From positions 1 to 8,801 of the forward strand of contig JBDTLH010000066.1 of assembly GCA_039934875.1 (NCBI GenBank): a stretch of 8,801 nt of DNA, given 5' to 3'. The number at the start of each line of letters is the position of its first letter. Positions within the stretch are counted from its first letter, which is position 1. The position numbers were made by a program, and so were the translations under genes. This stretch comes from JBDTLH01 sp039934875. Its GTDB lineage: Bacteria > Acidobacteriota > Terriglobia > Terriglobales > Acidobacteriaceae. Below the pieces are notes generated by a model that was given only the letters and a program-made list of their open reading frames with translations, searched no databases and had not been told where the DNA came from. Positions 1 through 6,570 of this stretch are shown here, piece by piece.

Positions 1-2
1 CC

Positions 3-398
3 GCGGTGCCTCTGCAATGTCCGGTGGAGCCAAGCCAGAACCAGGCGTTGTCGGCTTCGCTGGGCCACGAGCCGGTGCCGCCGAACACGTTGAATATTCC
101 TCTCGCGTATCGCGCCCCCGAACTGCCCGAAATGACGGCTGCCGAAACCGAGAAGCCAAAAGCGGCGGAGAAGACCGAGACAACTGCGACCACTGCGACG
201 GCCACCCCGACGGCCAAAGAGAAATCACCAGCTCCCGTGGAGGCGGTCCCCACCGTCGCTCCGCCTCCGCCGGTAACAGCGTCACCCCAGGCTCCTGCGA
301 CCTCGGTTGCAAAACCAAAATCACGTAACATCTTCAAGCGCTTCTTCCGGAAGATGTTCGCCCGCAGTCCGCAACAGCCAGCGGCCAATAGTCAGTAG
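3..398 (+). CDS. C-terminal part of a Pro/Ala/Thr-rich protein of unknown function (5' end outside window)
   Basis: The frame is open from the left edge to TAG at 396-398, so the gene probably begins upstream. A GTG at 6-8 is possible but nothing favours it as the start. I do not recognise the family. The visible 131 residues begin with an ordinary mixed stretch, then become a low-complexity linker of Ala, Thr, Pro, Glu and Lys (roughly residues 42-105), and end in a short basic, aromatic segment (KSRNIFKRFFRKMF) that could form an amphipathic helix and touch a membrane or nucleic acid; that is inference. Codons in this frame use G/C at third positions more naturally than the overlapping +2 frame (17-328), which is Arg/Gly-rich and looks like a shadow. 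The last codons run into a heptamer repeat that contains the stop codon. It could also be a spurious extension of low-complexity DNA. Confidence 0.5.
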   Translation, partial: AVPLQCPVEPSQNQALSASLGHEPVPPNTLNIPLAYRAPELPEMTAAETEKPKAAEKTETTATTATATPTAKEKSPAPVEAVPTVAPPPPVTASPQAPATSVAKPKSRNIFKRFFRKMFARSPQQPAANSQ

Positions 399-405
399 CC
401 GGTAG
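385..405 (+). repeat. three tandem degenerate 7-mers (YCRRTAG)
   Basis: The heptamers CCAATAG, TCAGTAG and CCGGTAG follow each other without gap. The middle copy carries the stop codon of the upstream gene, so the array crosses from coding to intergenic DNA. Three degenerate copies are few, and chance is possible. No function is claimed. Confidence 0.35.
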
Positions 406-432
406 CGATGCCTGATTTCGCAGCTTCGTGAC

Positions 433-446
433 TTGCGGCTCCGCAA
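433..446. repeat. short perfect inverted repeat before the M28 gene
   Basis: TTGCGG and CCGCAA are exact reverse complements separated by CT, in the 70-bp gap between the upstream gene and the M28 peptidase. No T-run follows, so it does not look like a standard intrinsic terminator. The left arm also lies where a poor -35 element would be for the TAGATT box at 454-459 (15-bp spacing), so an operator or a chance palindrome are both possible. Confidence 0.35.
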
Positions 447-453
447 CTCGTGG

Positions 454-459
454 TAGATT
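454..459 (+). promoter_or_regulatory. candidate -10 box (TAGATT) directly before the M28 gene
   Basis: TAGATT matches TATAAT at four of six bases and ends 9 nt before the ATG. Initiation about 7 nt downstream would leave almost no 5' untranslated leader. No Shine-Dalgarno sequence is visible before this ATG, which fits a leaderless message. The upstream -35 match is poor. Confidence 0.25.
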
Positions 460-468
460 TCTCTCATC

Positions 469-2157
469 ATGCAAGCAGCTTTCATCCGCGCCATCCGTGG
501 CCCGGCCTTCCTTGCCATCTTGTGCGTATCGGCCCTCGCGCAACTCCCGTTTTCGCCGCCGGTTCCGGCCTCTCGTGCCGTCGGATATAAATTCATCAGC
601 GAGGCCCCCCTTCGCGCTGACCTTGAATACCTCACCTCGAAGCCGCTCGCCGGACGCATGTCGCTTTCTCCCGGCGCGGATATGGCGATCCAATTCATCG
701 CTGATGACTTCAAGAAGGCTGGACTTAAGCCCATCGCCAACGGCTCTTATCTGCAGCCGCTGGAGATCATCGAGTACCACCCTGATCTCTCGCAGATGGG
801 TCTCACGCTCATTATCGACGGCAAGCCCCAGAGCTTCGCGTATCTCAAAGACTTCACTGGCGTCTTCCCTCAAACCACAACCGTAAGCGGCGATGTCGTC
901 TTCGCCGGATACGGGATCACCGCCCCCGAGTTCAACCACTACGACGATTACGCCGGCATCGACGTCAAAGGCAAGATCGTCATGATCTTCGACCACGAGC
1001 CCCAGGAGGATGATCCAAAATCGATCTTCAACGGCGTAGGCAACACGCGCTACGCGAACGCCCACGTCAAAATCGTAAACGCGCAGAAACACGGGGCCAT
1101 CGCCGTCCTGCTGGCCAACGAACCCAACCGCAAGCATCCCTCGAACTTTGAGCGGCTCGCCCGAATTAAGGGGCTGCCCGAGCGCTATAAGCTGATGCCG
1201 CAACAGCAACTCGCCGACGCCGATACTAGAATCCCGCTCTTCACCATCAGCGACGATGTGGTGAACGCGACCTTCGCCGCCTCCGGACAGAAAGCCTCCG
1301 AGGTGCAGGCGCAGCTCGACAAAACGTTAAAACCGGTGAAGGTCAACCTCGCCGGCGTGACCGCGAAGATGAAGATCGTCAACACCGACCGTCGCGTCGC
1401 CACGACCTACAACGTTGCCGGATTGCTCGAAGGCGGCGATCCTAAACTCAAAGACGAAACTGTCATCTATAGCGCGCACTATGATCACGACGGAAGCTAC
1501 GGCGGCAAGATGTATCCCGGCGCCGACGACAATGGATCAGGCACGGTAGGCGTGATGGAACTGGCGCGCGCCTATGCCGCGAACGTATCTGGCACAAACG
1601 GGGCCACGCCCAGGCGCAGCATTCTGTTCATCGTCTTCGCCGCCGAAGAGCGCGGGCTGCTGGGCAGCTACTATTACGCTGCGCATCCGGTGCGCCCGCT
1701 TGCAACCACGCGGGCACAGATCAACTTCGACATGATCGGACGCAATGAGACACCGAGCGCACAGACCAACGGCCTCATTCAGATTGCCGCTGATACCTCG
1801 AGCGAACTCAATCTTATCGGGACCAACAATTCGCCTGATTACAAAGCGACCGTTGCGCAGGCCGACCAGACCGTCGGCCTCAAGCTCAACTACAAGTGGG
1901 ACCAGGATGCCGCCCTCAATGTGTTTCAGCGCAGCGACCAGTTCCCCCTAGCGTTGCATAACGTCCCCGCCGTCTGGTGGTTCACCGGATTTCATCCCGA
2001 CTACCACCAGCCCACCGACACCATTGAGAAGATCAATTTCGAGAAGATGGTGAAGATATTGCGGCTGGCATATTTGAGCGGATTTCAATTTGCGGATACG
2101 GCGAGTCCGCCGAAGTATCAGGAGAGGGTGGAGGACTGCGGCTGCACGTTGCCATGA
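469..2157 (+). CDS. secreted M28 family zinc metallopeptidase with PA domain
   Basis: Exported di-zinc exopeptidase, probably an aminopeptidase removing N-terminal residues from peptides outside the cytoplasm. The 562-residue product starts with a signal peptide: Arg7 and Arg10, a hydrophobic core at about 11-22, and likely cleavage after ALA at 22-24. Cys19 is not in a proper lipobox. A protease-associated (PA) domain fits roughly 140-285, with GDVVFAGYGI at 141-150. The M28 catalytic domain follows at about 310-540. All usual ligands are visible: His337 in SAHYDHDG, Asp353 in GADDNGSG, catalytic Glu393 with ligand Glu394 in AAEERGLLGS, Asp421 in NFDMIG, and His513 in DYHQPTDT. The C-terminus carries a CGC pair (557-559). 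The ATG at 469 gives a normal signal peptide directly; no Shine-Dalgarno is seen. An M20 peptidase gene follows 214 bp downstream on the same strand. Family assignment is firm; exact substrate, and a glutaminyl-cyclase-like role, cannot be settled from sequence. Confidence 0.93.
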   Translation: MQAAFIRAIRGPAFLAILCVSALAQLPFSPPVPASRAVGYKFISEAPLRADLEYLTSKPLAGRMSLSPGADMAIQFIADDFKKAGLKPIANGSYLQPLEIIEYHPDLSQMGLTLIIDGKPQSFAYLKDFTGVFPQTTTVSGDVVFAGYGITAPEFNHYDDYAGIDVKGKIVMIFDHEPQEDDPKSIFNGVGNTRYANAHVKIVNAQKHGAIAVLLANEPNRKHPSNFERLARIKGLPERYKLMPQQQLADADTRIPLFTISDDVVNATFAASGQKASEVQAQLDKTLKPVKVNLAGVTAKMKIVNTDRRVATTYNVAGLLEGGDPKLKDETVIYSAHYDHDGSYGGKMYPGADDNGSGTVGVMELARAYAANVSGTNGATPRRSILFIVFAAEERGLLGSYYYAAHPVRPLATTRAQINFDMIGRNETPSAQTNGLIQIAADTSSELNLIGTNNSPDYKATVAQADQTVGLKLNYKWDQDAALNVFQRSDQFPLALHNVPAVWWFTGFHPDYHQPTDTIEKINFEKMVKILRLAYLSGFQFADTASPPKYQERVEDCGCTLP

Positions 2158-2246
2158 TTCTAGGAAAGAAGATGAAGTCGAAGGCACAGTAATAAGCGCC
2201 AGGCTGGCTGTTTACCGCGGCGATTGCAGAAGGCGAGAACAACGGC

Positions 2247-2375
2247 ATGGTAGCAGACGGCGTCTTGGTGCGTGTCAACGTGTCCAGAAGATACTTGGAT
2301 TGCCGATTACTGGGCGCTAAAGAAGCTGCTTCGTTTCTTCTGATTAGTCGAAATCAATTATTATTCTCAGCGTGA
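2247..2375 (+). CDS. candidate small ORF (42 aa) ending on the M20 start codon
   Basis: In the 214-bp gap before the M20 gene, an ATG at 2247 opens a 42-codon frame ending in TGA at 2373-2375. That stop overlaps the assigned GTG start of the M20 gene (2372-2374) as GTGA, the same overlap type seen between kbl and the DMT gene. The peptide has a basic middle (VSRRYLDCRLLGAK) and a hydrophobic end. I recognise no family, and no ribosome binding site is visible. It could be a coupling leader, the remnant of a longer gene (the frame is open back to 2196), or chance. Confidence 0.18.
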   Translation: MVADGVLVRVNVSRRYLDCRLLGAKEAASFLLISRNQLLFSA

Positions 2376-2392
2376 TAATCATTCTCTCCGTG
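2357..2392 (+). repeat. tandem repeat of six codons (Ile-Ile-Ile-Leu-Ser-Val twice)
   Basis: In the reading frame of the M20 gene, bases 2357-2374 and 2375-2392 both encode IIILSV. They differ at 4 of 18 bases and every difference is synonymous (ATT/ATA, ATT/ATC, AGC/TCC). The first copy lies before, and overlaps, the assigned GTG start at 2372. The pattern suggests that the upstream copy is or was translated as part of the signal-peptide core. Confidence 0.5.
2359..2364 (+). promoter_or_regulatory. candidate -10 box (TATTAT) directly before the M20 gene
   Basis: TATTAT matches TATAAT at five of six bases and ends 7 nt before the GTG at 2372. The -35 region is weak. If used, it would give a leaderless message starting at or near the GTG. 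It overlaps the codon repeat, so the match may only reflect Ile codons. Confidence 0.22.
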
Positions 2393-3715
2393 CTGCTGGC
2401 ATTTGCTTCCACTACCTTCGCCCAGACTCCTCTCACCCCCACTGAAACCAAGATCGTGCAGACTGTGAATGCCGAAAATCCGCAGGCGCTCGATCTCATC
2501 CGGCAACTGGTTGAGATCAACAGCGGCACGCGCAACCTCGAAGGGGTACGTGCGGTGGGCAAGGTGCTCATCCCGCAGTTCGAAGCACTGGGTTTTCACG
2601 TCCGCTGGGTCCCCATGGACGAAGTTCAACGCGCGGGAACATTGGTTGCCGAGCATCTCTGTCCCGCTGGAACAGGCAAATGCGGAAAGCGCATGTTGCT
2701 CATCGGCCACATGGATACTGTGTTTGAAAAGGACAGCCCCTTCCAGCATTACTCGGTGAACGGCACCACCGGCACCGGCCCAGGCGCGAGCGACATGAAG
2801 GGCGGACTGGTCGTCATGCTCTATGCGCTCAAGGCGATGCAGGCGGCGGGAGCGCTCGAGAACAGCGAGATCACCGCCGTGCTCAGCGGCGATGAAGAGT
2901 CGGCCGGACGTCCAGTCGCCATCGCCCGGCGAGACATGATCGAGGCAGCCAAACACAGTGATGTTGCGCTGGAGTTTGAAGGACAGGCGCGCGAGCACGG
3001 GACCTATTTCGGCAGCACCAGCCGCCGCGGCAGCATCGAATGGCATCTCGAAGCCACCGGTTCCACCGGACACTCCGCGGGAATTTTCTCCCCCAGCGTG
3101 GGATACGGCGCTATTTACGAGATCGCCCGCATCCTCGATACCTTCCGCACTCAGGTACCCGAACCCAATCTCACCTTCAGCGTCGGGCTGGTCGTGGGCG
3201 GTACCACCGCGCAACTCAATCCTGATGGGACTAGCGGCACCGTGACCGGTAAAGACAATATCATTCCGCCCATCGCCTATGCCAACGGAGACATTCGCGC
3301 CCTCTCCAACGATCAAGCTGCGCGCGTGGAGCAGAAGATGCAGGCGATCGTCGCCCAGCATCTGCCCAGGACCAATGCGACCATAAAGTTTGATGAGGGG
3401 TATCCCTCGATGGCGCCCACTGCCGGCAATCGCGCGTTACTCGGTATGCTCAACCAGGTCAATCGCAGCCTGGGGAAGCCTGAGATGCCGGAACTCGATC
3501 CCATGAAGCGCGGCGCGGGAGACGTATCCTTCGTCGCTCAATACGTGGACGCGCTGGCGGGCGTCGGCGCCAGCGGCTCCGGCGCGCACGCCGCGGGAGA
3601 GACCATCGACCTCTCCGCCCAGCCGCTCAACACCAAACGCGCGGCACTGCTGATGTATCTCTTGACCCAAGTCGATGCCGGTAAAAACCTGACGGATTTG
3701 TCTGCGCCGAAATGA
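2372..3715 (+). CDS. secreted M20 family metallopeptidase (glutamate carboxypeptidase / CPG2-like)
   Basis: Di-zinc exopeptidase of the M20 family, closest in layout to carboxypeptidase G2, which removes C-terminal glutamate; the exact substrate is unknown. At 447 residues it has normal family length. Ligands align with CPG2: His113 in GHMDTV with Asp115, bridging Asp141 in SDMKGG, general base Glu175 and ligand Glu176 in GDEES, Glu203 in LEFEG, and His406 in GSGAHAAGE. The inserted dimerisation domain is about 215-330, with STGHSAG at 231-237. The N-terminus is a hydrophobic export signal (likely cut after TFA at 15-17), but from the GTG at 2372 it has no basic residue, which is unusual. The same frame is open back to TAG at 2345-2347 and would add Ser-Lys-Ser plus a duplicated IIILSV, but holds no ATG, GTG or TTG. 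The true start is therefore doubtful. A Cys pair (97, 104) sits in a small loop. The MBL hydrolase follows after 61 bp and is probably co-transcribed. Confidence 0.92.
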   Translation: MIIILSVLLAFASTTFAQTPLTPTETKIVQTVNAENPQALDLIRQLVEINSGTRNLEGVRAVGKVLIPQFEALGFHVRWVPMDEVQRAGTLVAEHLCPAGTGKCGKRMLLIGHMDTVFEKDSPFQHYSVNGTTGTGPGASDMKGGLVVMLYALKAMQAAGALENSEITAVLSGDEESAGRPVAIARRDMIEAAKHSDVALEFEGQAREHGTYFGSTSRRGSIEWHLEATGSTGHSAGIFSPSVGYGAIYEIARILDTFRTQVPEPNLTFSVGLVVGGTTAQLNPDGTSGTVTGKDNIIPPIAYANGDIRALSNDQAARVEQKMQAIVAQHLPRTNATIKFDEGYPSMAPTAGNRALLGMLNQVNRSLGKPEMPELDPMKRGAGDVSFVAQYVDALAGVGASGSGAHAAGETIDLSAQPLNTKRAALLMYLLTQVDAGKNLTDLSAPK

Positions 3716-3776
3716 GTGGTTCGCTCCGCGCGATGCTCTTGCCCACCCGACCGCATCCACTCGCATCTCAACGTTC

Positions 3777-4502
3777 ATGAGAATAAGAGAAATCAGCGAT
3801 CATCTGGTCCAGCTCATGGCGCTGAAGTTCTTCAACTGCTACCTCGTCCGCGAACCCGGCGGTCTCACGCTGGTGGACACGCTCAACGCCGGAAGCGGCA
3901 GCGCTATTCTTGAAGCCGCTGTTCCATTCGGCTCGATTCGCCGCATCATTATCACCCATGCTCATTTCGATCACGTGGGATCGCTCGATGAGCTGGCCGA
4001 GAACTTGCCCGGAGTACCGGTAATGATCAGCGCCCGCGAGGCCCGCTTAGTGGCCGGCGATCTGGCGCTCGACCCACGCGAGCCACACACCGACCTCAAG
4101 GGCCCGGGCGGACTGGGAAAGTTTCCGCGGAAGAACGCGCGCCCTGACGGTTTTCTCGCCGATGGATCTTATGTTGGTTCGCTGCGCATCATCGCCACAC
4201 CCGGCCACACGCCGGGACACATTTCGTTGCTTGACGTGCGTGATGGCACGCTCCTAAGCGGTGACGCTTATAAAACCCAGGGCGGCGTTTCTACCTCGGC
4301 TGTCATTGACCCGCTCTTCCCCATTCCCGGATTGGCTACATGGAACCAGGAATTCGCCTATCGCAGCGCCCTGCACCTGCGCGGCTTCGCCGCCAAACGC
4401 CTTGCGCCAGGCCACGGGCCGGTAGTCGAAAGTCCCCTGCAAGAGATGGATACGGCACTGCGCGATGCGGAGAAATCCCTGCGCGCCTATCGCGCGGCCT
4501 AG
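3777..4502 (+). CDS. MBL-fold metallo-hydrolase, substrate unknown
   Basis: Metallo-beta-lactamase-fold hydrolase of 241 residues, with no signal peptide, so probably cytoplasmic. The full metal-binding set is present: HAHFDH at 61-66 (His61, His63, Asp65, His66), His144 in ATPGHTPGHIS, Asp163 in LSGDAY and His213 in APGHGP. This describes a di-metal hydrolase of the broad glyoxalase II / lactonase-like group. Lactone hydrolysis is one possibility, but I see nothing that fixes it. The C-terminal tail (about 218-240) is a charged helix. The ATG at 3777 has neither a Shine-Dalgarno motif nor a -10-like box before it. With only 61 bp behind the M20 stop, that fits an internal operon gene. Its TAG stop is 9 bp from the stop of the convergent DMT gene. 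Confidence 0.9.
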   Translation: MRIREISDHLVQLMALKFFNCYLVREPGGLTLVDTLNAGSGSAILEAAVPFGSIRRIIITHAHFDHVGSLDELAENLPGVPVMISAREARLVAGDLALDPREPHTDLKGPGGLGKFPRKNARPDGFLADGSYVGSLRIIATPGHTPGHISLLDVRDGTLLSGDAYKTQGGVSTSAVIDPLFPIPGLATWNQEFAYRSALHLRGFAAKRLAPGHGPVVESPLQEMDTALRDAEKSLRAYRAA

Positions 4503-4511
4503 ACTCGCGCT

Positions 4512-5342
4512 CTACATCGCGATCAGCGGCACCGCTACAATCGCCAGCACGCTGCCGATCGCCTGCACCCGGTGCACATGCTCGTGGTTGATGAAGTACG
4601 CCAGCAGCACCGTCGTGATGGGATAAAGCGAGGATAGTGCCGCCGCCACATCCAGCCTGCCATGCTGCGTCGCCAGCATGAACAGCGCGTTGCCGATCGT
4701 GTCGAACGATCCTGCAGCCACGATCAGCCACCATGAGCCGCTGCCCCGCTCGCGATCGCGCGTGACAAGAATGATCGCCCCTGCGGTCACCACTGACGCC
4801 AGACGCGCGACGCTCAGCGGCCACAAAACGTGGGCCGTGCCTGCACGCTGCATGCCTACCAGGAAGATGCCGAATCCGACGCCCGCCAGAATCGCCAGAC
4901 CCAGCCCGCGAGGCGGCCCGCTCATTTTGCCCGGACGCGAGACCAGCACGATGCTGATTGCCGCCAGAACGAAGCCGGCGATTTGCAGCGGCTTGGGCGC
5001 GCCTTGTGTACGGAAGCTGAGAAAGACCGGCAGAGCGGTGGTGATAATCGCCGCCACCGGGGCGTTGATGCCCATGGACCCGATGGCCAGCGCGCGATAG
5101 AAGGCGGCCAGCGCCAGCCCTCCGGCCACGCCCCCAATAGCGCCCCACAGCACTGCATTCCACGCCGGCAATGGCTCGTGGACAAGCAGCGCCAGCAGTA
5201 CCGCAAGCAGCAATCCGGTGCCGTGCGCGCCCAGCACTACGCGGAAGGGGCTGCGCGTCTTGGTCGCCATGCCGCCGGAAAAATCGCCCGCGCCCCAGAA
5301 CAACGAGCAGCCGAGACTGAGCCCTGACGACGCCCCGCTCAC
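4512..5342 (-). CDS. DMT superfamily (EamA-type) membrane transporter
   Basis: Inner-membrane permease of the drug/metabolite transporter superfamily, 276 residues, with about ten hydrophobic segments (roughly 3-24, 33-54, 62-83, 90-110, 117-135, 147-165, 172-194, 203-225, 231-250, 257-275) arranged as two EamA repeats. Family cues are SLFWGAGDFSGGMATK near the N-terminus, AFYRALAIGSMGINAPVAAI at the end of the third and in the fourth segment, and SSLYPITTVLLAYF in the ninth. Members export amino acids or other metabolites; the substrate here is not readable from sequence. Translation starts at GTG (5342-5340), which overlaps the TGA of kbl as GTGA, so the two are very likely co-transcribed and translationally coupled. 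No Shine-Dalgarno is visible. Coupling to KBL suggests, but does not show, transport of threonine, glycine or a related product. Confidence 0.9.
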   Translation of the reverse strand: MSGASSGLSLGCSLFWGAGDFSGGMATKTRSPFRVVLGAHGTGLLLAVLLALLVHEPLPAWNAVLWGAIGGVAGGLALAAFYRALAIGSMGINAPVAAIITTALPVFLSFRTQGAPKPLQIAGFVLAAISIVLVSRPGKMSGPPRGLGLAILAGVGFGIFLVGMQRAGTAHVLWPLSVARLASVVTAGAIILVTRDRERGSGSWWLIVAAGSFDTIGNALFMLATQHGRLDVAAALSSLYPITTVLLAYFINHEHVHRVQAIGSVLAIVAVPLIAM

Positions 5343-6556
5343 TGCGGCAGGATGCCCAGTCGCTTGCCGACTTTCTTGAGTGTCTCAAGCGCCTGGTCCA
5401 TCATCTCTGGCGTGTGATTGGCGGTCATGATGGTGCGGATGCGCGCCTTGCCCTCAGGCACGGTGGGGAATGCGATGCCGGTTCCCAGCACGCCCTCATC
5501 GAAGAGCTTGCGCGAGAATTCCATGGTCAGCCGTCCGTCGCCGACGATGATTGGCGTGATCGGCGTCTCGCTCGCCGGTGTGGTTACCCCGCCGATGTTG
5601 AAACCCAGTGCGCCCAACTCACGCTTGAAGTAGCGTGTGTTCTCCCACAGGCGGTCAATGCGCTCTGGCTCTTGTTCCAGCAAATCGAACGCCGCCATGC
5701 AGGTCGCGGTCACCGAGGGCGGATGTCCGGTGGAGAAGAGAAACGGACGCGCGCGATGATAGAGAAACTCAATCAGGTCTTTCGAGCCGCAGACGTATCC
5801 GCCAATCGAGCCGATGGCTTTCGACAACGTGCCGACTTGAATATCCACCCGCCCATCCACGTGGAAGTGGTCCACCGTACCGCGCCCGTTGCGCCCCAGC
5901 ACGCCCGATGCGTGGGCGTCATCGACCATCATGATCGCGCCATACTTTTCCGCCAGATCGCATAGCCCGGGCAGCGGGCCGATATCGCCGTCCATCGAGA
6001 ACACGCCGTCCGTGATAATCAGCTTGCGCCCCGGCTCGTCCTTCACCTCTTCCAGCAGTTGCTCGGCGTGCGCGACGTCTTTATGGCGATAGACCTTGAT
6101 CTTTGCCTTCGATAAGCGCGCGCCGTCGATGATCGAGGCGTGGTTCAACTCGTCGGAGATGATGAAATCTTCTTTGCCCAGGATGGAACTCACCGTGCCC
6201 GCATTCGCCGTGAATCCCGATTGGAAGACCACGCAGGCTTCTACATTCTTGAAGCGCGCGATCTGCCGCTCCAGCTCCATGTGAATCTTCAGCGTGCCGG
6301 CGATGGTGCGCACTGCTCCCGCGCCGACGCCATGCTGCCGGATAGCCTCAATCGCCGCCTCCTTCAGCTTGGGATGGTTGCACAGTCCCAGATAATTATT
6401 GGACGCGAGATTGATGACCTTCTTGCCGTCGAAGGTGCACACCGCGTCCTGCGCATCGTCGAGCTCGCGCAGCCGGAAGTAGGTGCCCTTTGCCTTAAGT
6501 TCGTTTAACTGCTCGCCTAAAAACGCGGTCTGCGGACGGATGGTTTGAATAGGCAT
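5339..6556 (-). CDS. kbl: glycine C-acetyltransferase (2-amino-3-ketobutyrate CoA ligase)
   Basis: PLP-dependent alpha-oxoamine synthase that cleaves 2-amino-3-ketobutyrate with CoA to glycine and acetyl-CoA, the second step of threonine breakdown after threonine dehydrogenase; cytoplasmic. I chose the ATG at 6556-6554, giving 405 residues, near the usual ~395-400. The frame stays open to an ATG at 6664, but those 36 extra residues are Pro/Arg-rich and unlike the family. Numbered from the chosen start, catalytic residues are His139 (DELNHASIIDG), Asp212 and His215 (VDDAHASG) and the PLP lysine Lys246 (GTLSKAIGS), each two above the E. coli KBL positions as I recall them. SNNYLGL, GAGAVRTIAGT and DGVFSMDGDIGPLP also fit. 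It resembles the Bacillus-type KBL more than the E. coli one. BioF or serine palmitoyltransferase are less likely alternatives. It overlaps the DMT gene by 4 bp; no threonine dehydrogenase gene lies in the window. Confidence 0.92.
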   Translation of the reverse strand: MPIQTIRPQTAFLGEQLNELKAKGTYFRLRELDDAQDAVCTFDGKKVINLASNNYLGLCNHPKLKEAAIEAIRQHGVGAGAVRTIAGTLKIHMELERQIARFKNVEACVVFQSGFTANAGTVSSILGKEDFIISDELNHASIIDGARLSKAKIKVYRHKDVAHAEQLLEEVKDEPGRKLIITDGVFSMDGDIGPLPGLCDLAEKYGAIMMVDDAHASGVLGRNGRGTVDHFHVDGRVDIQVGTLSKAIGSIGGYVCGSKDLIEFLYHRARPFLFSTGHPPSVTATCMAAFDLLEQEPERIDRLWENTRYFKRELGALGFNIGGVTTPASETPITPIIVGDGRLTMEFSRKLFDEGVLGTGIAFPTVPEGKARIRTIMTANHTPEMMDQALETLKKVGKRLGILPQ

Positions 6557-6564
6557 AACAGAAG

Positions 6565-6570
6565 ATTGTA
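6565..6570 (-). promoter_or_regulatory. candidate -10 box (TACAAT) directly before kbl
   Basis: Read on the minus strand, TACAAT matches TATAAT at five of six bases and ends 8 nt before the chosen kbl ATG. No Shine-Dalgarno is present and no good -35 lies 16-18 bp upstream. If active it would start a nearly leaderless kbl-DMT message, and it also argues against the longer 441-residue start. Confidence 0.3.

Noticed and set aside
334..1209. Long minus-strand open frame (291 codons) opposite the M28 gene
   Set aside because: It lies antisense to a gene with a signal peptide, PA domain and full M28 motifs, and its own product shows no domain; it is a GC-driven shadow.
2154..2192. 12-codon frame with ATGA overlap at the end of the M28 gene
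   Set aside because: Too short and lysine-rich, with no ribosome binding site and no recognisable peptide; nothing supports translation.
2354..3361. Minus-strand open frame (335 codons) opposite the M20 gene
   Set aside because: Antisense to clear M20 motifs; the His- and Gly-rich product is a typical shadow of high-GC coding DNA.
4481..4495. GCGCG/CGCGC hairpin as a terminator between the convergent MBL and DMT genes
   Set aside because: It lies inside the MBL coding sequence, has only 5 bp of stem and no T-run, and such GC pairs are common at this base composition.
4336..5388. Minus-strand open frame (350 codons) over the DMT gene and the end of the MBL gene
   Set aside because: Very Arg/Gly/Ala-rich, and in a different frame from the DMT permease, which has ten regular hydrophobic segments and a coupled start.
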